Source: Pseudoscleropodium purum
Taxonomy: Eukaryota > Streptophyta > Bryopsida > Hypnales > Brachytheciaceae
Length of the DNA stretch: 64,000 nt
Assembly: GCA_963969395.1 (NCBI GenBank)
Contig: OZ017796.1
Location: 12,526,501 to 12,590,500 of the forward strand
Reading direction: 5' to 3'
Position 1 is the first letter of the stretch. Each line of letters begins with the position of its first letter. This document shows, in pieces, positions 12,761 to 25,829 of this stretch. A program made the translations under genes and the position numbers. The notes beneath the pieces were generated by a model that made no database searches, had not been told where the DNA came from, and worked only from the letters and a program-made list of their open reading frames with translations.

Positions 12761-15700
12761 ATGACTACTTCGACTTCCTCAATTGCTACTTCTACCACTA
12801 TTCTGGTATCCGCTACTGTTATTGAGGCACCGCGACTTCAGCCGCTTTTATTTCCACAGTTGGCAGCGGATGGGAGCAACTATTTATTATGGGCGAAAAC
12901 TGCGAAAGCGTATGTATTTGCAGAGAATTTATCGGACTCTATTTCATTTGATACAGATACTACTGTAAGTGCTTCCGTTTCTCCCGCTACTTCCTGGAAG
13001 ACTTTATTGCTGCTTCGTCGTCACATTGTCCCCTCGTTGCAGCATCAATATTTAGAAATAGATAAACCTGATGAGCTTTGGAAAAAGCTCAAAGCTCGTT
13101 TTGATCACCAAAAGACCATCTTCTTACCTAGAGCTTTACATGATTGGACACATTTACGAGTGTTGGATTTTCCAACATTTGTTGCTTTCAATAATGAGTT
13201 GTATCGCATAGTGTTACAACTACGGTTGTGTGGTCAGACCATCACCGAGGCAGAAATGATTGAGAAAACTCTTTCAACATTTCCACCCGTTTCTGCTGTA
13301 CTTGCTCAGCAGTACAGAAACATGAAATTTGATAATCACTCAGATCTCATGTCTCTATTACTTCTTGCTAAAAAGCAAAATGAGATCCTCTTGCGCAATG
13401 TAGAGGCCCGTCCTACTGGAACTACGGTTCCAGAGTCCCATGCTGTCAAGGTTTTCAATGTAAAACCTAAGGGACAAAAATATCGTCCTAAACAGTCCGG
13501 TAGCTATAGTCGTGACAACCGTAATACCCAGAAGAAGAATACCACTTCTTCTACAACAAACCATGGTAAGCGTCCATCAGAGACGCGTTCTTGCCACAAA
13601 TGTGGTCGAGTTGGCCATCTAGCCAACGTTTGCCGGACGGCGGACTATTTTGTTAAGCTGTTCCAAGAGAACAAGAAGCTTAGAACTGAAGCTCGAGAAT
13701 CTCACACCATGGATGCGTCTATGGATTCCTTTGGGACTGAAGATCCAGAAGCATTTGTCACTGAAGACACCTCCACTGGTGAGTCTTCTGATGCACTTCT
13801 GGACTCTGCAACTACACATAGTATCTTGCGAGATAAGAATTTTTTTGATGAAAATAATCTTTCAACTTGGCAAACCAGACATTTAATGACTATGGCTGGA
13901 TCAAATGTGTTTCGTTTCCAGGAGGGATCTGCAAAGGTGGTATTGCCTGAGGGCACCACCATTACATACATGCGTGCTATGTATTCTCCCTCTGCGCCTC
14001 GGAGCCTGATCAGCTATCGAGATGTGCGCACCAACGGTCTACACCTCTCGACTAGAACTATAGATAGGCGTGAGGCTCTGGTTTTTGTACAAAATAATAA
14101 AATCGTGGAAACAGCCTTTGCTGCGGCAAGTGGCTTGTATCGGATTCCAATCCGACCACGTACTGTATCTAGCTTTGCTTTATCTTCTAAAGATAATAAA
14201 ACTTCTCTTTGGCATGGAAGATTGGACCATCCAAGATCAACCTTATTTTGTAAAATTATTCCATGTATTGCTGGCCATAACTTACAGCCAACAGATGTCA
14301 ATTCTATGACAATATGTCATGCGTGTATACAAGGCAAATTTATTGCCAGACCATTTTCATGGAAGCTTCCCCATGAATTGCCACCAATGTTATCTAGACT
14401 ACAAGGCGATATTTGTGGACCAATATCACCTATGTCTGGCCCATTTCGATACTTTTTGGTTCTAGCTGATGCATCAGGCAGGCAATCACATGTTTCTTTA
14501 CTATCAACAAGAAACTTGGCCTTTGCCAATTTACTTTCTATGCTCATCCGCTTCAAGGCTCATTTTCCTGATTATCCAATCAAAACATTACGAATGGATA
14601 ATGCCCAAGAGTTCCGTTCAAAATCTTTTGAAGATTACTGCACTACCACAGGAATTGAGTTAACCTATTCTGTTCCATATGAACATGCTCAAAATGGATT
14701 AGCTGAATCTTTTATCAAACGGATCCAGCTCATCACGAGACCACTACTTCTTCATGCGAGTTTGCCTCCATTTATGTGGGGACATGCAGTTCTCCATGCT
14801 GCAACATTGATTAGACTTCGTCCTTCATCTGTGGATATTGCGTCTTCACAAGAACTATTGTCGGGCCACGTTCTTAACGTATCTCATCTACGAGTATTTG
14901 GTTGTCGGGTATGGGTTCCGGTCCCGGAACCTCAACGCCATACTATTGGTGCTCATCGACAGGAAGGTATTTATGTTGGATTCGACTCTCCCAGTATTAT
15001 TCGATATATTACTCCATCAACTGGTACTCTCCTCCGTGCTCGTTTTGCTAATTATCGGTTTGAAGAAGACGTTTTTCCATCTTTGAAAGGAGGAGCATCT
15101 ACTCCAAAGACTTCTGTTGGTCTTACATTTTAAGCTTCTCAAACATTTACATCAAATCCTGACCCAAGAACGTCTTTGGCTGAAACTGAAGTTTCAAAAA
15201 TTTTGCATTTACAAAAGATTGCCGATCAAACACCTGATGGTTTCACTAATGCACCACGGATTACTAAAAATCCTTTGAATGAAGCTCGTAATCTACCTGC
15301 TCGAGTTTCTCTTCCAGATCCTATCACTTCAACTCCCCAATCATTGGGCAAACGAACTTGAGGACCGGACAAGCAGCCACGCAAACGTAAAGCTTTTACA
15401 GATGATATTCATCCTTCTATGCCTACAACAACCACAACCAATTTTACGGGTTCACTTACAAATGACCGCCCATCTACTTCTCAAGGCAATGTTCTTGCTT
15501 ATAAGCAAGAAAAGTCCAAGTTGAACACAGAATTATCTGTGATTTATTGCACTACAGGAGATGTATGGGATAGAACAAAAACTGATATCGATGACTCATT
15601 TATTTGCATGATTGCAGAAAATCTTTCTTGCGAGAAAGATGATCCTGAACCACGTACTATTGAAGAGGCGATGCGTCGATCTGATTGGCCAAAGTGGAAA

Positions 15701-17269
15701 GCTGCTATTGAGGAGGAGTATGCTTCTTTGAAGAAAAGATAGGTCTTTGGACCTATTGAGGAGAACCTGACTTCTCGACCTCTTGGGTACAAACTGGTAT
15801 TTGTACGCAAACGTAATGACAAAGGTCATATTATTCGTTATAAAATTCGTTTGGTTGCTCAAGGTTTTACACAGAAATTTGGCGTCGACTATGATATCAC
15901 ATATTCGCCTGTTATGGATTCCATTACTTTTAGATATCTTCTTGGAATGACTGTTCATGTCCTTCTTGAGATGCAACTTATGGATGTCGTAACAGCTTAT
16001 TTATATGGTTCTTTAAATGCCAATATTTATATGAAAGTGCCGCTTGGTCTTGAAACTACAAATTCAACTCCACTTGCTCCAGGCAAACATCGTGGCATTA
16101 AATTACAACGCGCATTATATGGCCTAAAACAATCTGGCCGTATGTGGTATCAACGACTACAACAATTTCTTATCGAGCATCACTTTATAAATGATGCATT
16201 ACTTCCATGTCTCTTTATTAAAAGAGATAAATCTGGATTTGTGATTATTGCTGTCTACGTTGACGACTTGAATCTTGTGGGCACCAACTCTGCCTGTATT
16301 GCGGCTACTCAACTTCTTGTTCGTGAATTTGAGATGAAGTTACTTGGCAAAACCACATTTTGCATTGGTTTACAAGTTCTTCACTTAAAAGATGGCAGTA
16401 TTTTTCTTTCACAAACAACTTATATCAATCGGATCCTAAAAAGATTCAACATGATCGATGCCCATCCATTATCTACACCCATGGTTGGTCGCAGTGTTAA
16501 AGATGATGACCCTTATCGTCCTTGCGAGGAGGAGGAGGAGACATTGAGTGAACAATATCCATACCTCGCAGCGGTCGGAGCACTTTTATATTTGGCTACA
16601 TCTACAAGACCTGATATTTCATTTGCAGTTAGTGTCCTTGCAAGACATAGCTCTCGGCCCACACTACGACATTGGAATGGCATCAAACATCTTTTCCGCT
16701 ATTTGAAAGGAACTGAAGATTTGGGACTACATTATAGCCGATCAGTGGATCCAAAATTAGTTGGTTATGCTGATGCTGGATATAGATCTGATCCTGCAAC
16801 ATCCAAATCCCAAACGGGTTATGTTTTCTTACGACATGGAGCTGCAATATCTTGGAAATCGGTAAAGCAGACAATTACTGCAACATCATCCAATCATGCA
16901 GAGATTGTTGCTTTGCACGAAGCATCTCGAGAATGCATTTGGCTAAGATCAATTGACAGATTTATTCAAACAAATTGTGGATTACCACATGATGATTCTC
17001 CAACTATCTTATATGAAGACAATAGCGCTTGTGTTGCACAAATGCAAGTGGGTTTTGTTAAGGGTGACCGAACAAAACATATTGACCCAAAGTATTTCAG
17101 TTTTACTCATGACTTGATTACAAATAAAGCACTTGAAATCAAGAAAGTTACATCAGCATATAACCTTGCTGATCTCTTCACCAAAGCTCTTCCATTATGT
17201 GTTCATCGCCGACTTATTCACGGCATTGGCATGCGGCGACTTAATGTTTTAGAACAAGAAATCCAATAG
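12761..17269 (+). pseudogene. copia Gag-Pol polyprotein with three in-frame stops
   Basis: One frame of 1503 codons. Gag is followed by a zinc knuckle (CHKCGRVGHLANVC, 13592-13633), a protease DSATTH motif (about 13801), the integrase Cys pair (CHACIQGK, 14311) and catalytic D/D/E (GDICGP, RMDNAQEF, AQNGLAES), the reverse transcriptase (MDVVTAYLYG and YVDDL near 16256), and RNase H (YADAGY, YEDNSA, HIDPKY). The frame is broken by TAA at 15131-15133, TGA at 15359-15361 and TAG at 15740-15742, yet stays the same frame throughout, with no frameshift. All three stops are in the linker between integrase and reverse transcriptase, so the domain cores are intact. Without stop suppression only Gag to integrase would be made. 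Confidence 0.92.
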
Positions 17270-17483
17270 ATTTCTATTATGAAATTTATTGATCCTTTTT
17301 ATATCCTTCCATGGATTTTTCCCACTGGGTTTTACTATGAGAATGGATTGATAAAGGAGTTGTACTCTTTTTCCTTCATTTGTGGTTTTATCCTTGAATA
17401 TAACCAAGGTTTTCCCAGATAAGGTTTTAATGAGGCAACAACCGTAAAAACTTACGGGAATTTTCGAATAAGAAAAAGGTGGG

Positions 17484-17733
17484 GTCGTGGTGAGAACCAC
17501 GGTTTGGGGTTGAATGCTGGAGCTTGTTAACCATCTTGGGGTGTACAGCATCTTGTCACATTACAGCTCAGGGGTGGGATAGCGGGTCGACTGTTATTCC
17601 TGCCTCACTAGCATGCCAAGCCGTGAGTCTCTCGAACCAGTCAACGCAGCCGACGAGGATCGAACCGCGGACCAGTCGGTTGACCACCGACGTATGAAAC
17701 CAGCCGACCAAATCCACGACTTGGCGACAGGGA
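17484..17733 (-). repeat. tRNA-derived SINE-like copy inside the copia element
   Basis: Between the pol stop and the polypurine tract is a segment homologous to 20953-21176. On the minus strand it has a near-match to the pol III B box (GGTTCGATCCT, 17656-17666), upstream tRNA-like sequence, a conserved CACGGCTTGGCATGCTAGTG block and a 3' stem-loop (CGTGGTTCTCACCACGA). It appears to be a SINE nested in, or carried by, the retrotransposon. Confidence 0.45.
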
Positions 17734-17818
17734 TTGGTTTTTATTTGATTTTATAGCCTTCATTGATTAGTACTTATTAAAATTTTATTTTACCATTATT
17801 ATGTTGAGCGAGGAGGAG

Positions 17819-18033
17819 TGTTAAGATATGTAGTGTGAACGCTCACCATAATGGTGAGTGACACGTGGCTTAGGGAATCATTCTTATCCAATGGGAGAAG
17901 GGAACTATTCATTGTCTCTCTCCCTTCTCCCCTTGTATATACCACCAACTTATTATGAAGACACTTAGTTCTTTGAGTATACTTTGGTGTTGTTTATTGC
18001 TTTGTGATTTTGTTTCGTTTATTATACTCAACA
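17819..18033 (+). repeat. copia 3' LTR
   Basis: 215-bp partner of 11675-11889. It is preceded by the polypurine tract GCGAGGAGGAG ending at 17818 and followed directly by the target duplication AAGGC. Confidence 0.95.
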
Positions 18034-18205
18034 AAGGCAATACCCAATAACAAAGTACTTGGTAATATTAATTTGCCTCTAATTTAGTATTATATGTAGT
18101 AATTTATTTTTCAATATTGTAGCATTACTGATTCAATATTATATTACGTAAACTTTAATGTAATACTGAATTGATACTAAAATAGTACCGTTCTTTTTTT
18201 CTGAT
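18034..18205. repeat. tandem duplication, unit B (right part)
   Basis: Continues unit B after the copia insertion: AAGGCAATACCCAATAACAA corresponds to the AAGGCAATATTGAATAGCAA of unit A, followed by matching TTGCCTCTAATTT and GATTCAATATTATA stretches. Confidence 0.6.
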
Positions 18206-19930
18206 GCATTATCCATTTTTTATCATCCATCTTTTACTCATCTACAATATTAATACAATATTAAAAGTTTTTGTATTCTCTTATAAATTCAAAATTTTAT
18301 CACATAGCAATTGACAATCCTTCAACATATTATATATAATTATTCTTGGACTAGCAATTCAATTTTTTTGCATAATTTCATTACTATATTCTTCAAGTAC
18401 TAATGGTCTAATCTTATATAATAAAATTTTAGAGTCTCATCTTTATAATCAACTCCCTTTCGAGTATTTTAATTCAATTTTCAAAAATTAAATTACCTTT
18501 TTCAATTGAAACTTGTTTCATTGTTTGAAATTCACGTAAAACTTGTAAGAAAATAGAATAATGTAGGCATCAAAAATAGAAGAAAAGAGGCATTCTATTA
18601 ATTTTTTCAAGATTTTTATCCTTATAATTGAGTTGTATATTTTTTTCTTAAGATGTATGCTTTAAAATTTAAGTATATGATATATTTTCTTTCAATAAAA
18701 ATCTTTGTTTCAATGGAGATATTTCAATTCTTTGTATTTGTCATTAATATTATAAATCTTTTTTTTAAATCTACAATATATTTGCAATAGTTCATGTATT
18801 TTTTTTAATTTGGAATTTTCAATATGAGAATTTTTTTTATATAGTACAATATTCAATATTTTGTACAACTATTTTATTTATTTTTTTAATATGTAATTTC
18901 TATTTTTTTTTACATTTAAAATTGTATAAAAATTTTGCTTTTGAATTACAATATATTCATCTTAAAATAACACCACATGTTTTTTATCATCTATATTTGG
19001 AATGTAAGTTGTCACACTTGTTTTCTTCAAATCATCATTAGTTTTTAAGAGCAATCTATAAGATTTGATACACTTTTTACTTCAAAGGTAGTTATTTAAA
19101 GAAAGTCTAGTAACACAACTAGAGATAAGTCTTGTGTTGGTATTGAGGTATTAATTCATATTAAAAGTTCAAATATTAACTAGAATATTTATATACAAGA
19201 TTTTTAAATGCAAAGATTTTGAAAGGAACTTAATACAAAGAAACTAGGATTTCTATTTTTGTTTTTGAATTCAATTAAGTGGTTGTATTCATTTCAAAAA
19301 AATTTCACAACCATACTTAACATTTTTTTTCAATCATCAAAATATCTTTAATGAAAATATTCATTTCATCACTATCCCAAGGCTACCCTTGAAAACCTAA
19401 AAATTGAATTTCAAACCATTCTTGTGAACAATCAATTGAATTTGTCTATAACTTTTGAACTAGACGAGAAATTTTAAAGTAAGACATATATCTTTTAATT
19501 TTTTTTCAATTAGTCTTATAAGATTATAATAAATTCAAATGAATATGAATTGAAAAAATTAATGAAAATAAGAATTGAAGTAAGGGTTTTGTAGTCTAGC
19601 TTTTTGACTTTTATTACTATTTTTTTTTGTTTTTTTAAAAACTTTATATATATTCTACTCTATTTCTAGTATCTAGTGTAAAAATAGGCTTATTTTATCT
19701 TCCAAGTGTGAAAAAGATTTAAAACTATTGAGGGAAGTAGTTAGTTTGGAAATACAAAATAAAAGTAAAAGATAAAGATAAAGAAAAACAAGAGATAAAG
19801 AAAAAAAATAAAAAATAAAGATTTGGGGAGTTTTGCTGAAAACGTTGCAATTGTTTGACGCTTCCGATCTTCCCTTTTCTTTGACTTAAATTCCCTCTCC
19901 CTCCTCTCATTTCCCCCCCTGAAGTGCAGA
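18206..19930. other. AT-rich DNA without features
   Basis: Long A/T runs and short dispersed repeats. No reading frame of note, RNA gene or element boundary could be recognised. Confidence 0.4.
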
Positions 19931-20219
19931 CCTAGTTGTCATAATGAACAACATATTATTGTTCACGGACGAATTGGACCGATTTGGGTTGACCGGCTCC
20001 CAACTTTGGAGTCCTATAACTTTTTCAAAAAGTACCCGAATTGGGCATATGAGATGTTTTTCGGCATCTATAAAAACTTTAGATGCCGAAAAACATCTCA
20101 TATGCCCAATTCGGGTACTTTTTGAAAAAGTTATAGGGCTTCGAAGTTGGCAGCCGGTCAACCCAAATTGGTCCGATTCGTTCGTGAATAGTAATATGTT
20201 GTCCATTATGACAACTAGG
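19931..20219. repeat. long hairpin: 139-bp inverted repeat, 11-nt loop
   Basis: Arms 19931-20069 and 20081-20219 are near-perfect reverse complements, beginning CCTAGTTGTCATAATG and ending CATTATGACAACTAGG, around the loop ATAAAAACTTT. The sequence AGTGCA occurs 2 bp left of the first arm and directly right of the second, a candidate 6-bp target duplication. It is either a foldback/MITE-type transposon or, if transcribed, a small-RNA hairpin precursor. The open frames on both strands are consequences of the palindrome. Confidence 0.85.
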
Positions 20220-20950
20220 AGTGCAAATTGTAGAATTTTTCTTAGTGTTGTAATTCTTGTGCGTATAATCTTGCCTCTTACAATAAAAATTGAATTTGTG
20301 CAATTTGTGTGTTCTTGTTTTTGGAGTTGCTGTACTTCGTGTTGGTGTTGGTTGCTTGGTGTTACGTAAATCGTTAGGTTGCACTATTGGATTGTGTTTG
20401 CAGGATGATTAATTAATGAATGTGTGGACTGACTTTGCTGGCCGTAAGATTTGGAGTTTTTGTGCATATTCTCTAGTTGAATTTCTGTATATTGTTAGTG
20501 TGTGTGACTTTGAGTCAATTGAGAGACCTAAGCATTGTGTGAGACTTGTTACTTGTGAAGGTGAATTATGATGTGAAAATGGTTTGGAGCTTTGAGCATT
20601 GAGGAATGAAACATAGAAGCCCTGAGTTAACTGCGACTTATATAAAAAATCGGAAAGGTTGAAATTTAAAATTGTAAATGTGTTGGGTGATAAAATTCTC
20701 CTAAGATCGGATCTATAATGGAAGGGAAGATTGTGTTTAATCGAATCTGAGATTGCAAAGATCAAGAGGATTCATCTCAGCCGGCACTCAGAAATGCGGT
20801 GTCGTGTTGCAAAATGGCTCAGTATGTAAATATATTATAAAATGTCATGAAAGTTTGTTTTGAAATATAAGTAAAAATAAATAAAAAAATAAAAAAATAA
20901 AAAGATTGATAAAAGGGAAGGGGGAAATCAGAGGAATGAAGGGGGAAGAG
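20220..20950. other. region without identifiable gene
   Basis: G/T-rich on the plus strand, with a 118-codon minus-strand open frame (20409-20765) that shows no recognisable motif. I regard that frame as unproven. Confidence 0.3.
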
Positions 20951-20952
20951 GA

Positions 20953-21176
20953 AGAATCGTGATAATAACCACGAAACTTGGAGTCTCTGCATCTTCTTGC
21001 ATGCTCAGGGGGGTAGGTGGCACCAGTTGGTAGTTACCTGCCTAGTTTTCACTAGCAGTGCCAAGCCATGTGGCCATATGCCCGCTCATACGAATCTAAT
21101 GGGTTTCGAACCCGGACCGGTGCTATGGCCCTCGAAGCACTTTACCAATTGGGGTTTTGCGGCTTGGTGATTGACA
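20953..21176 (-). repeat. tRNA-derived SINE-like copy
   Basis: On the minus strand a tRNA-like head contains an exact B box (GGTTCGAAACC, 21102-21112) and an A-box-like CCCAATTGG, followed by a body shared with 17484-17733 (CATGGCTTGGCACTGCTAGT, GCATGCAAGAAGATGCAGAG) and a 3' stem-loop (CGTGGTTATTATCACGA). The two copies are clearly diverged, so this is an older family. Confidence 0.5.
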
Positions 21177-21286
21177 GCGCATGTAAAAGAGATTTATATC
21201 TCTTTCCAATATATGCACATTACATGCTTTTTTTATTTATATTTGAGTGAATTTTATTTTAATAATATGGTAAATGATGGCATTAT

Positions 21287-24100
21287 TTGAAGAGGCTTCA
21301 AGGTGACGCTTTCTCACAATGCAATGTACAAACTATAAAGAGAAGGGTTGCCCAAGGCTTCATCAATTTGGTATAGTTATTTTGTACTTTTTTTCAATTT
21401 GGAGTGAATATGTCGAATTAGAGGGTTTTTTCTGAGTCTCAAGATGAAGAGATTCAACCGGAGCCGGAATTTGAGTTTTCGTTGTCTCAACTGCCAACTT
21501 AGTTTCTTTTACCACTGAATCTTGCACCACTGCATGGGAATCCATAGGAGGAGGCTGGGCCTTCTTGACCACCAAAACAACCTCAGGTGGAACTACGTTG
21601 GCACGGGAATCTCCAGCGAAATGCTCGTGCGTTGGTAATCTTGTTGTAGGTTGGATGTGTGGAGCTCGACAATCGAGAGGTGACATTTGAAGAAAGCTTT
21701 GAAGGCTTGAATGAAGACCAATTCTATTGTTGTCTTAAGCCTATCAAAGGAAGTAGTGGACACCAACGTTGGTTAGAAGGGTCAGTTAATCCTTTAGCTA
21801 AAGCAGAACGTGCTGATTATGTAATAGTTACTATCCGATGCATCTTCAAGTTCTTGCAGATGGAATGATGTTCTTCCTGGAACTCTTTTTTTACCTCTTT
21901 TAGACATATATTTGAGTTTTAGATTTTTTTAATTTTAATATTTTGGAGTGTTTTCAAATTTCATTTGTTTATTTGAAGTTTGGTAAAAGAAGGGTAAAAA
22001 TAGTTTATCCTTCTGTTGACTCTAGATGCTTTGTGGATAAGAGAATGGGATGGATTTGGCTGATGGTGGACTAGGAGGGTTAGCCAATAGTTTTTTAGAT
22101 GCCCATGTGGCTTAGGCATGGGCTGATGTGGACCTTAGAGGGAGGATAAGGGGTCGGGTTCTCCTTCTTTCTTGGAGTTAGTTGTTTGGAGTTAGTTGTT
22201 TGGAGTTAGTTGTTTGGAGTGTGTAGTGTGTTTGGGGAGCCATATCTCAGTGTGTATTGTTATTTTTTTAATGAAAATTTGAGGGTTTGTACATCTTGTT
22301 ATTGTGATTCCAAAATGATATGGCACACTCTATTTAGACTTGGTATGTAAAAGTTATGAGTGTTGAAGTGAAATAGTGTCTGCTGCCCACAAGTTTTGAG
22401 GACCGAAACTTTGAGGGCTTGTAAAATCTTTTCTATAAAGTATTTGGATACAATATTTGAGTGAGTGGTGTATAAAATTATTATTTTTCTGTGAAGCTTT
22501 ATAAATCTAGATTTGGAGTTTGGATGTGAAAGTTATGGCTTGAAGAGTAAGAGGGTGAAGAGTTGCTACTTGATTTCGAGACTTGGAAGATGCACTGACT
22601 TTGACCAAGTATGGAGAACAAGTGATTTGGTTTCTGGAGCTAAGATTTGGAGAGAATATGGGTGATGTTGTTAGCTTTCCAAAAAACTATCATTTATTTC
22701 ATTTGGAGCTTGTATGAGATCAAAGCGCTCTTTGAGGTGACAAAGGGTCAATTGCCTTGAAGTTTTGTAGGTAGTAACTTTGATTGTGCATAGCAACTAG
22801 TTAAATGAGTTTCTGAAGGTGAAATTTGGTGTACATATGGTGTGTTTTAGTGGCTTTCCGTGAAGCTATTGCATGTCTCATTCCGAATTTGTATGAAATT
22901 GTAGTGGTGTTTTAAGTTAGAAGATTAATTAAAAGTTTAAAAGAGAGTTTGGGTTCGGTTTATACTTAATAAAGGGTTAGAGAAATGGATTTCAAAAGGG
23001 ATAAGGGTATATAGGAGAAGGGTATGAAGTGGTTAGGATATATAAAGATAAGGGTATAAGGGATTAAGGCTAATTAGAGGGATTAATTTTCTTAATCAAA
23101 GTTATTTATTTTAAGTAAGTTTGACTACTCTAATTGTAATTAATTAGCTTAACTAAGATTAAGTGGAATAATCAAGATTAATCAAATTACTTAAATACAA
23201 TTATCTTAACTAACAATTAATTATATTAAATAAGATTAGTTGTTTTAATCAGGATTTAATTAAGGCTTAATCTAGTTTAAGCATTATAATGTTTTGAGTT
23301 AGTTATATAAAACATGTACATCAACATGTTTTATCATATGTATATCAAATTATATTATACAAGTTGAAGATGGGAGGCCTTTCGTATATGCTGGATGAAG
23401 ATTTTTGATTTTATATGGATTTGAACACCAAATCATATGTTCCACAATCTCCCTTTCCCTCTCTAAATTAGTTACAGTCAAGAACCCTGCGTTTCTCAAG
23501 GCAAAGACTCTCAACACAACATTTGTTGCTACAGCTCTTGTCTGCAAAGTTAAATGCTGACAACTTTGACAAATTTGGCAGAATTGTGATCAATTAAGAC
23601 TTGGTGAGGACCTTATCAATCAAATGAGCACGGATTTGCAAATAGTTTTGAGAAATTGGAGAAATTGGATCAAATTTTGTAAATTTACAACATTCAACAC
23701 CGATTGAGGTTGCATCCTCAATCCCTCAAAGTTTTCCAAATTTTTGATTGGTAGATTTCTAGCGACGGAGGAATTGAGGAAGCGAGGTAGAATTCAGAGA
23801 AAGATTTCAAAAATTGTAACAATTCGACTCTGATCGGAGGCCTTGAAGATCGGCACAGTATGGGGAGCAGACAATCGCGACGTTGAAGCTAGGCGGTAGC
23901 AGGTTGGCGAGGCACATCAACCGGGGGACGGACTGATCTGACCAACTAGAACCCGACAGTCGGACAGTTGAGACCCGTGAAGAAGCTAGTGCGGACATAG
24001 GTTGGGTAAGGGTCTTAATGGCTCGAGATACGGGTATTGGGATAATCCGGGTATCAATCCGGGTATCAACCAGATATCGCATTACCATAAGATAGTGACG
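21287..24100 (+). mobile_element. unidentified dispersed repeat, plus-strand copy
   Basis: From AGGCTTCAAGGTGACGC onward this segment is homologous to the reverse complement of about 52.2-49.9 kb. Shared parts include a 153-codon frame, a downstream block near GCATGG(G/A)CTGATGTG and a tail with TTTGGAG-type repeats. GTTAGTTGTTTGGA is tandemly repeated at 22.18-22.22 kb. A GC-richer island (23.82-24.09 kb) closes it. No LTRs, inverted termini or transposase were found, so the class is unknown and the limits are approximate. Confidence 0.45.
21410..21868 (+). pseudogene. 153-codon unidentified frame, copy 1
   Basis: Read from an ATG, this 153-codon frame aligns along its whole length, without a length change, to the frame at 52113-51655 on the minus strand. 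Shared blocks include SQDEE, SLSQLP, EAGPS, SGHQRWLEG, VNPL.K.ER and FLQM. Copy 1 has several in-frame stops, the first at 21419-21421; from 21659 on it is open. I recognise no family. Two independent copies keeping the same length suggest a real element-borne protein. Confidence 0.5.
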
Positions 24101-25820
24101 GATAAAACAAATTAAAATAAAGCTCAGATTTTTCGAATAGTTTTTTGGGTTGTCTCTTTAGTTTGGATATAGATTCTAATATAGGTTTAGGATTTCAATT
24201 TTGAAATTGCATATGCATATTGTAAATGAAAGTTTTGTGTGGGTTTTAGGTAGAACATATTGATTTGCACGTGTTTTTCCATATTGTCCTTGGTTGTATG
24301 TGTGCGGGCTTATTGTGAGTTATTTTAAAACGTTAACTGTTATTCTTGTACTAAATACTAAAGAATAATAATACTATTATTTATTTAGTTTATAAGTCCT
24401 GCATTGCATATGCATTCATTACAAGTCAGTCTACATTGAACTATTGTCCCAGAACTATTGGTATGAGCCACTAGCACACTAGATAAGACTGAGATGTCAT
24501 ACATTTGTCAATAACATCTATTAACAAACATCATGAGTTGTATCTTGGATTTTTATGGGAATAAGAGTAAATAAACCTTTTAATCTAATAAACTAGTACA
24601 TTGTGACCTTTGAATACACTATGCTAGCTTTACATAGTTCATTCTTGGGTGTTCGAACTCGGATTTAGAGAACGAGATAAGATCTCAAAAATTTTAGTAC
24701 AGGTTTGGATTGGCCAAATGAATTGAATTCATTTATATCTTTTAAACTAAAATGATTCTTAAAGCAAAACATATATTGTTGGAATCTTTACAAAAAATCA
24801 ATCTTAATAAATCCAAAAATATCCTAATTGATTGAAAATTGCAAAACTTAATGAAAACTAAAGCTTAAACCATAGTTAGGGATAACTAATTAAATTTGGT
24901 TATAAGTCAATTTTTTTATGTAACATTTTTCAAACATATTTTAAACACTCAACATTTGAATTATTTTGTACTTCAATGGTGTTTTGATAATGAAAAATTT
25001 TAGACCTTCAATTACTTTTGTTTCACTATGCAATGGTGAATTTTCTTTAGGTTTTTTAAAGTATAGCATATATTATATTATATTTTTTATTGATATTTTA
25101 AATTATGCAATCACTTGCCTGACTTTAATAGAATACGAATTCTAAATATTCTAAATATTTATAAGTCAATTGAATTTTTTTCATACATTTAAATACCAAT
25201 TTCATAACTAATAATAATTGACACTACCTCTTTTGCAGAAGAAATTCATCAACTTAACATTGTCATAAGGTAAGTAGAATCTGTAATTGAATGTTTAAGA
25301 GGATTAGATGTTTTAAAAGGTTTTAGAAGTACATTATTAAAAATGAACTATGACATCACTGACATCCAAAGAGTGGAAGTGTTGCCTCATTTTTTCAATG
25401 GCAATGTTATATTTAAATAACCTGCGATAAATCTATTTGTTATTTTATCCTATGCAAAGTAAATAGTAAAAATAAACAAGCGGTATGATGACTATATATG
25501 ATCAAAGACTATTACCATAAACATCATTAATTAGAAGGGATTATTGTTTTATACATTTTTTTGTTTAGATCATTTAAAATGTCAAAACTCCAATTGCAAA
25601 TATATCTTTTGAATTCATTAAGTGAATGCTGTAAATAAGTTAAAATGAAAAGGACTTGCGTCCTCTCCGCTTGTTGTTGGAAATCAACATTTAAGATTTG
25701 CAAAGAGCCTCCGTCTTGCATTGTGCCCTTAAATGTTTGAGTATATTATATTGGTGGAAATCCAAGTGTGACTAGGGCTTTTGTTCATTTAGGAACTCAT
25801 GAGCATCCACTCAAAGATGG
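24101..25820. other. AT-rich DNA without features
   Basis: No coding, RNA-gene or mobile-element signal recognised beyond short A/T-rich dispersed repeats. Confidence 0.35.
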
Positions 25821-25829
25821 TCAAGTACT

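Larger units (their letters stand above)
11675..18033 (+). mobile_element. Ty1/copia LTR retrotransposon, full length
   Basis: A complete 6359-bp element with two 215-bp LTRs (TG...CA), a purine-rich tract before the 3' LTR, and 5-bp target duplications AAGGC at 11670-11674 and 18034-18038. The domain order Gag, protease, integrase, reverse transcriptase, RNase H is that of copia. The LTRs differ at one of 215 positions, so the insertion is recent. A long pyrimidine-rich leader with a degenerate TTTATC/TTTTACTT tract (about 12.48-12.65 kb) precedes the gag ATG. Three in-frame stops make it probably non-autonomous. Confidence 0.95.

Noticed and set aside
19907..20384. Open frames of about 100-140 codons on both strands at the hairpin
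   Set aside because: They mirror each other because the DNA is palindromic; not independent coding evidence.
20409..20765. 118-codon minus-strand frame
   Set aside because: No recognisable similarity and low-complexity Ser/Thr/Asn composition; insufficient to call a gene.
23807..24088. 93-codon minus-strand frame in the GC-richer island
   Set aside because: No motif, no corresponding frame in the other copy of the repeat, and composition alone can explain it.
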